Part shown: piece after piece, positions 20,682 to 24,742 of the stretch
Position numbering within the stretch: position 1 is the first letter of the stretch
How the letters are laid out: each line of letters opens with the position of its first letter
The notes under the pieces: generated by a model
Told to the model about the DNA's origin: nothing
Database searches by the model: none
The model's input: only the letters and a program-made list of their open reading frames with translations
Source of the DNA: Sulfurovum sp.
GTDB taxonomy: Bacteria; Campylobacterota; Campylobacteria; Campylobacterales; Sulfurovaceae
Assembly: GCA_015661535.1 (NCBI GenBank)
Contig: DQVY01000065.1
Coordinates: forward strand, 1 to 24,742
Reading direction: 5' to 3'
Length of the DNA stretch: 24,742 nucleotides
Translations under genes and position numbers: made by a program

Positions 20682-22946
20682 ATGAGCGAGCACAAAGATT
20701 TTTTACGTACAATAGTTGAAGAGGACTTAAAGTCGGGTAAGTATAACGAGGTAGTGACACGATTTCCTCCGGAACCTAATGGTTTTCCCCATATTGGACA
20801 TGCAAAATCTATTGCTATCAATTTTGGTATTGCAAAAGACTATAAGGGACACTGTAACCTTAGAATGGATGACACCAATCCCACCACAGAAGACACCAAA
20901 TATGTTGAAGCGCTGAAAGAAGCCATAGAATGGCTTGGCTTTGAGTGGGAAGGTGAGGTACGTTTTACGTCTGATTACTTTCCTAAAATATATGATTACG
21001 CCATTGATCTCATTAAGATGGGTAAGGCCTATGTAGACAGTGTGAATGAAGAAGAGATGCGGGAACTACGCGGTACGGTGACAGAACCCGGAAGACGCAG
21101 TAAATATGCTGAACGGAGTATTGAAGAGAACCTTGACCTTTTTGAAAGAATGAAAAATGGCGAGTTTGAAGACGGCGCACATGTGTTAAGAGCCAAGATA
21201 GACATGTCCGCTGCCAATATGAAGATGAGAGATCCGCTTATGTACCGTATACGGCATGCGCATCACTTTAGAGCAGGGGATGCCTGGTCAATCTACCCTA
21301 TGTATGACTTTGCACATTGTCTCTCTGACTATATAGAAGGTGTGACACACTCTATTTGTACCCTTGAGTTTGAAAACAACCGTGATATTTATGACTGGGT
21401 ACTCGATACCTTAGGTCTTGAACCACCGCGTCCTTACCAACATGAGTTTGCACGACTTGGCATTAACTATACCGTCATGAGTAAAAGAAAGCTTTTGGAA
21501 CTCGTTGAGGGTGGTCAGGTTTCTGGCTGGGATGACCCGCGTATGCCAACCATTGCCGGATATAAAAGAAGAGGGTATACCCCTGAGTCTATCATAAACT
21601 TCTGTGATCAGATAGGTATTGCCAAAGCAAACTCCATGGTCGATGTGGCACAGCTTGAATTTTGCATAAGAGATGACTTGAATACAAAAGTACCCCGTGT
21701 ACTCTGTGTACTTGACCCCATTAAAGTGAACATTGAAAACTATGAAGGTTCGGAAGAGATAGAAGCACCTTATTACCCGCATGATGTACCAAAAGAGGGC
21801 TCACGAAAGATTCCTTTCTCCAAAGAGATCTATATTGAACGTGATGACTTTATGGAGAACCCTCCCAAGGGCTACTTCCGTCTGACACCTGAACAGTCAG
21901 TAAGACTGAGACATGCCTACATTATTACCTGTAAAGAGGTCATTAAAGATGATCAAGGCAACATTGTAGAGATCATTGCGACCTATCACCCTGACTCTAA
22001 AAGTGGTGAAGACAGCAGCGGTATCAAAGTGAAAAGTGCCATCCAATGGGTGAGTGCCTCTGAAGCCAAAAAAGTTGAGATACGCCTTTATGATAGACTC
22101 TTCAAAGAGGAAGCACCAGAAGGTGTGGAAGACATAAACCCCGACTCGCTAAAGATCATTCAAAATGCGCTTATAGAACCTGCTGTCATTACAGAAAAAT
22201 GTGATGAGAGATATCAGTTTGAAAGACAGGGGTATTTTTATGCTGATCCGGTAGATTATACAGATGAAAGACCAGTGTTCAATAAAATTGTTGGGCTGAA
22301 AGACTCTTGGGGAAAAAAGTCAAAAGAGAAGAAAACAACAGGCAAAACTGAGGCTAAACCTCAAGAGAAAAAAGTACAAATAGACGGTGAAGTCGTACCG
22401 ATGACAGAAGCTCAGGAAAAGCTCTTTACCAAATACACAGATGACCTTGGACTGAACAGTGAAGTTGCCAATACACTGGCACGTGATGACAAGTTGTCTT
22501 ACTTTTATGCAGAGACCTTAGATGTGCTTCACAGCCCTGTAGCTTTAGCAAACATTGTAGCCAATGATGTTGCCAGAGAGTTAAAAACAAAACAGCTCGA
22601 TGAACTTAGTTTTACCCCAACACAGATAGCTGCACTCATAAAAATGGTAGATGATGAGACCATCTCAAGTAAAATAGCTAAACAGGTCTTTGAAGAGATG
22701 CTCAAAACAGGTGAAAACCCAACAGATATCGTAGAAAGCAAAGGCCTCATACAGATAAGCGACCCGGCTGTGATCTTGCCTATCATTGAGGAAGTGATGG
22801 AAAAAAACCCGGACAATGTAGAGAAGTTCAGAGCAGGAAACACCAAACTGTTGGGCTTCTTTGTAGGGCAGGTATTAAAAGCCACAGGAGGCAAAGGGAA
22901 CCCTTCTGTAGTCAATAAATTAGTGGCGCAGAAGTTACGATCGTAG
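20682..22946 (+). CDS. glnS: Glutaminyl-tRNA synthetase with C-terminal YqeY domain
   Basis: 754 aa, about 200 longer than E. coli GlnS. The catalytic part has HIGH at 37-40 in RFPPEPNGFPHIGHAKS, LRMDDTNPTTED, and VMSKRK at 265-270, followed by the beta-barrel anticodon domain to about 545. A Lys-rich linker (about 545-570) joins a C-terminal YqeY/GatB-tail-like domain (about 575-754, ending NPSVVNKLVAQKL), as in the GlnRS of Deinococcus radiodurans, where it aids tRNA-Gln binding. This supplies direct Gln-tRNA-Gln synthesis. H. pylori and C. jejuni lack GlnRS and use transamidation, so its presence here is notable. Ribosome-binding site AAAGG, ATG 20682. The last 35 bases overlap an antisense antitoxin-like ORF. 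Confidence 0.96.
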   Translation: MSEHKDFLRTIVEEDLKSGKYNEVVTRFPPEPNGFPHIGHAKSIAINFGIAKDYKGHCNLRMDDTNPTTEDTKYVEALKEAIEWLGFEWEGEVRFTSDYFPKIYDYAIDLIKMGKAYVDSVNEEEMRELRGTVTEPGRRSKYAERSIEENLDLFERMKNGEFEDGAHVLRAKIDMSAANMKMRDPLMYRIRHAHHFRAGDAWSIYPMYDFAHCLSDYIEGVTHSICTLEFENNRDIYDWVLDTLGLEPPRPYQHEFARLGINYTVMSKRKLLELVEGGQVSGWDDPRMPTIAGYKRRGYTPESIINFCDQIGIAKANSMVDVAQLEFCIRDDLNTKVPRVLCVLDPIKVNIENYEGSEEIEAPYYPHDVPKEGSRKIPFSKEIYIERDDFMENPPKGYFRLTPEQSVRLRHAYIITCKEVIKDDQGNIVEIIATYHPDSKSGEDSSGIKVKSAIQWVSASEAKKVEIRLYDRLFKEEAPEGVEDINPDSLKIIQNALIEPAVITEKCDERYQFERQGYFYADPVDYTDERPVFNKIVGLKDSWGKKSKEKKTTGKTEAKPQEKKVQIDGEVVPMTEAQEKLFTKYTDDLGLNSEVANTLARDDKLSYFYAETLDVLHSPVALANIVANDVARELKTKQLDELSFTPTQIAALIKMVDDETISSKIAKQVFEEMLKTGENPTDIVESKGLIQISDPAVILPIIEEVMEKNPDNVEKFRAGNTKLLGFFVGQVLKATGGKGNPSVVNKLVAQKLRS

Positions 22947-23076
22947 ATTCTTTTTGTATAGGATAAACCACTGAAACATTTTTGTTTTTTCGTTTATCTA
23001 CAATCGTTACTGCCTCTGTAAGCTGGGTGATAAGCGTAATATTTTTTTGTATTTCACCGATAGATACACTATGTAT
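22912..23076 (-). CDS. Phd/YefM-like antitoxin reading frame, probable ATA start
   Basis: A 54-codon frame on the minus strand reads HSVSIGEIQKNITLI and later IVDKRKNKNVSVVYP, the pattern of small Phd/YefM-family antitoxins (V-S-I/V-x-E-L/I-Q-K-N near the start, then VVDKR...AVVYP). A strong AAGGAG (minus strand, within 23081-23089) sits five bases before ATA at 23074-23076, where the initiator Met would be expected. No ATG, GTG or TTG is available between the upstream stop (23110-23112) and the conserved part. ATA initiation, an ATG-to-ATA mutation or a base error are all possible. The last dozen codons run antisense into glnS. No toxin gene is adjacent, so it is an orphan or remnant. Its direction follows the ExoX-like gene, 42 bases upstream. 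Confidence 0.5.
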   Translation of the reverse strand: MHSVSIGEIQKNITLITQLTEAVTIVDKRKNKNVSVVYPIQKESTIVTSAPLIY

Positions 23077-23118
23077 CCTGTCTCCTTTTATATAAATAGT
23101 ATTTCTTTGTCAAGGATC

Positions 23119-23856
23119 TTATCCAGAGTAATGATTCAGCGTAAACAACATGTCTTCATCTAGATCCATGTTGTTTTTCATCCAGTTGATGTAGCCGCTG
23201 TCTGCTTTACAGATCTCTGCTATTTCTCTGTCTTTGTATTTACCAAACTTGAAGGTTTTTAACAATACAGGAGTTTGTGTAAGCTCGGCAAGTTTTACCA
23301 TAGGGTTTTGTCCAGGGTATTTGCTTTGGGTACGTTTGACTAGCTCCGACAAAAGAAGTTTCATCACCAAAACATCACCAATAGCATCGTGGGCTTTGAT
23401 GGTCACACCCAGCTTTGCTGCTTCAGCACCCTCTGTTTTGTAAAGCTCTAAAGCATAACGCAGGTATTGGAGTGCATGAGAAGGCATTTCATCTATGAGG
23501 TGTTTGGCACAACGTAGGGTATCTATGAGCGTATAGCTGTTTTGAAACCCTTCTTTTTCTATCATGGTCAGATCAAAAGAGATGTTATGGGCTATGAGGT
23601 AGTTTTCTGCTGCATTGTACTCCTCTAACTTTTTTGTAAAGTTGAGTTCAGCATAAGAGGGTTGGTTCTTTATGACGTCGGGAGTAATGTTATGTATGGC
23701 CATGGCTTCAATGGTTATGGGTACTTCTGTAGAACAGAGCTCATCTATGACTTCTATATTGTCTTTTCCATGGACTATCATGGCACCTACCTGTATGATG
23801 CGGTCTTTTTCTCCTGCTCCAGTGGTCTCGGTGTCAAATAGTATGTATTTTGGCAT
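23119..23856 (-). CDS. ExoX-like DEDDh 3'-5' exonuclease
   Basis: 245 aa. Exo I is ILFDTETTG (D8, E10), Exo II HNISFDLTMIE (D95) and Exo III AHDAIGD (H156, D161), the DnaQ-superfamily DEDDh set. The C-terminus carries the small domain found at the end of ExoX-like nucleases: FKFGKYKDREIAEICKADSG then YINWMKN (203-228). ExoX degrades single-stranded DNA 3'-5' and helps in mismatch repair and recombination in E. coli; that role is assumed here. The ribosome-binding site is AAGGACTATAC before ATG 23856. It is divergent from psd. Distinct from the exonuclease at the left end of the window, which lacks this C-terminal domain. Confidence 0.9.
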   Translation of the reverse strand: MPKYILFDTETTGAGEKDRIIQVGAMIVHGKDNIEVIDELCSTEVPITIEAMAIHNITPDVIKNQPSYAELNFTKKLEEYNAAENYLIAHNISFDLTMIEKEGFQNSYTLIDTLRCAKHLIDEMPSHALQYLRYALELYKTEGAEAAKLGVTIKAHDAIGDVLVMKLLLSELVKRTQSKYPGQNPMVKLAELTQTPVLLKTFKFGKYKDREIAEICKADSGYINWMKNNMDLDEDMLFTLNHYSG

Positions 23857-23910
23857 GTATAGTCCTTAAAATGAATTGAAATAAATTAAAATATACTATC
23901 TAAATTCTGA

Positions 23911-23916
23911 TATAAT
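23911..23916 (+). promoter_or_regulatory. Extended -10 promoter of psd
   Basis: TGATATAAT, hexamer at 23911-23916, lies about 33 bases before ATG 23949, the same word as before the DUF234 gene. ATCTAA and TTAGAT (23919-23932) form a short palindrome around the expected start point. Confidence 0.55.
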
Positions 23917-23948
23917 ACATCTAATTTTAGATTTAGGATTTTATACAA

Positions 23949-24742
23949 ATGTCAAAACATTTCACATCGGTCATCTCTTCAGGTTTTGGAAAATTCGCTT
24001 CCAAAGAATTTCCCTCTCCGATACAGCGTTTCATAAATGCTTCTTATGTCAAGTTAATGGGCTTGGATATGTCTGAGTTTAGAGAGCCAAAAAGCTACAA
24101 AACACTGAACAAACTTTTTACCAGAGCCTTTGAAAAAGAGCGAACATTACCGGAAGATCAAAATGCCTTAATATCAGGGGTAGATGCGCTCATTACTGAT
24201 GCAGGGACCATAGTTGAGGGAAAAGCCTACCAGATCAAAGGGATGTCTTATGACATTGATACACTTTTTGGTGCACATCATGAAGGTTTGGCAGCCAAAA
24301 TAGAAGGAGGGGAATTTATAAACTTCTATCTTTCCCCTAAAGACTACCACCGTTACCACAGCCCGATGAAGCTCAAAATACTCAGCCTTACACACATACC
24401 TGGCAAACTCTATCCTGTAAACTTTCCTTTGCTCCGTAACAAAAAAGACCTCTTTATAGAAAATGAACGCGTCGTAATGGAGTGTCAAGACGAAAAAAGA
24501 CGTACACAGGTGCTTGTACTTGTTGGTGCACTCAATGTCGGTAAAATGGTAGTTACTTTTGAAGAGAAGATACGCACAAACTCCGACATACGTGAGCCGC
24601 AACACTATAGGTATGAGGATCTATGGCTGGAAAGAGGAGAAATGTTTGGTTGGTTTGAAATGGGATCTACTATTTTAACTTTTTCAGAAAAAGGAAGTAT
24701 CTTCCCTGAGGTTGCCATTAACCAAAAGGTTAGTTTTTCCGA
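23949..24742 (+). CDS. psd: Phosphatidylserine decarboxylase (3' partial)
   Basis: 264 codons are visible and the frame is open at the right edge. Psd makes phosphatidylethanolamine from phosphatidylserine at the inner membrane and self-cleaves at Ser to form its pyruvoyl group. The putative triad is present: D79 (SGVDALITDAG; the usual form is SPVDG), H134/H137 in KDYHRYHSP and S240 in the self-cleavage motif MGST, where LGST is commoner. PGKLYPVNFPLL and LVLVGALNVGKM are further family segments. Start ATG 23949 follows TTTAGGATTTT. Only the extreme C-terminus should be missing. Confidence 0.95.
   Translation, partial: MSKHFTSVISSGFGKFASKEFPSPIQRFINASYVKLMGLDMSEFREPKSYKTLNKLFTRAFEKERTLPEDQNALISGVDALITDAGTIVEGKAYQIKGMSYDIDTLFGAHHEGLAAKIEGGEFINFYLSPKDYHRYHSPMKLKILSLTHIPGKLYPVNFPLLRNKKDLFIENERVVMECQDEKRRTQVLVLVGALNVGKMVVTFEEKIRTNSDIREPQHYRYEDLWLERGEMFGWFEMGSTILTFSEKGSIFPEVAINQKVSFS

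Noticed and set aside
22962..22998. GATAAAC/GTTTATC inverted repeat as a glnS terminator
   Set aside because: Seven AT-rich pairs with a 23-base loop is weak, and the stretch lies within the antitoxin-like frame.
24174..24605. 143-aa minus-strand open frame
   Set aside because: Antisense to psd, whose frame has clear family motifs through this stretch.
1..24742. CRISPR arrays, tRNA or rRNA genes, insertion sequences with transposase
   Set aside because: No regularly spaced repeats, cloverleaf pattern, rRNA-like stretch or transposase motif was seen on either strand by eye; a covariance-model scan was not possible.

Overview
The window looks like chromosomal DNA of a free-living member of the Campylobacterota, most like a Sulfurovum-type organism. 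The evidence is a moderately AT-rich sequence, very tight gene packing with 1-4 base overlaps, many TATAAT or TGnTATAAT -10 boxes without clear -35 boxes, and gene order. From memory, the block metG, 65-aa gene, fbp, mobB, lipoprotein, slt, yggT, gltX matches the Campylobacter jejuni region around Cj0838c-Cj0845c. No rRNA, tRNA, CRISPR array, transposase or phage gene was recognised.

Layout. Bases 1-4053 (+) carry a CBS/DUF294 nucleotidyltransferase-like protein cut by the left edge, a DEDDh exonuclease and acetyl-CoA synthetase, an association also seen in acetate-use clusters of other bacteria. Bases 4106-5950 (-) form an operon: a Tat-exported superoxide reductase, a 47-aa protein and an HI0933-type flavoprotein with a TTG start. 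Bases 6049-8563 are accessory-looking: a small membrane protein, a leucine-rich-repeat protein with a GTG start directly after a truncated DUF4163-like secreted protein, a DUF234 protein and a DUF4389 membrane protein. Bases 8581-10118 (-) hold a group III truncated haemoglobin, probably starting at CTG, and an orphan TRAP solute-binding lipoprotein. A zinc-ribbon methyltransferase (+) and a Mur-ligase-like orphan protein (-) meet tail to tail.

Bases 11845-19764 hold the conserved block, interrupted between metG and the 65-aa gene by two + strand genes: a protein with an internal 33-residue-period repeat and a GIY-YIG protein. A 433-base gap (19765-20197) follows. It holds a 134-base strongly self-complementary element lying between a likely gltX promoter and the gltX ribosome-binding site, and a possible 29-aa ORF with a TTGACA promoter. 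Then come arfB, a GlnRS with a C-terminal YqeY domain (glnS), a short Phd/YefM-like antitoxin reading frame that seems to start at ATA, an ExoX-like exonuclease, and phosphatidylserine decarboxylase running off the right edge.

Translation dominates the right half: MetRS, a GluRS-type enzyme, GlnRS and the ribosome-rescue factor ArfB. Envelope upkeep (Slt, YggT, Psd, lipoprotein), central carbon (Acs, Fbp), molybdenum cofactor (MobB) and defence against reactive oxygen or nitrogen (superoxide reductase, truncated haemoglobin) make up the rest. I see no large undescribed multi-gene system. The best leads are the structured element before gltX, the hidden antitoxin-like frame, the non-ATG haemoglobin start and the exported superoxide reductase with a Met-rich linker.
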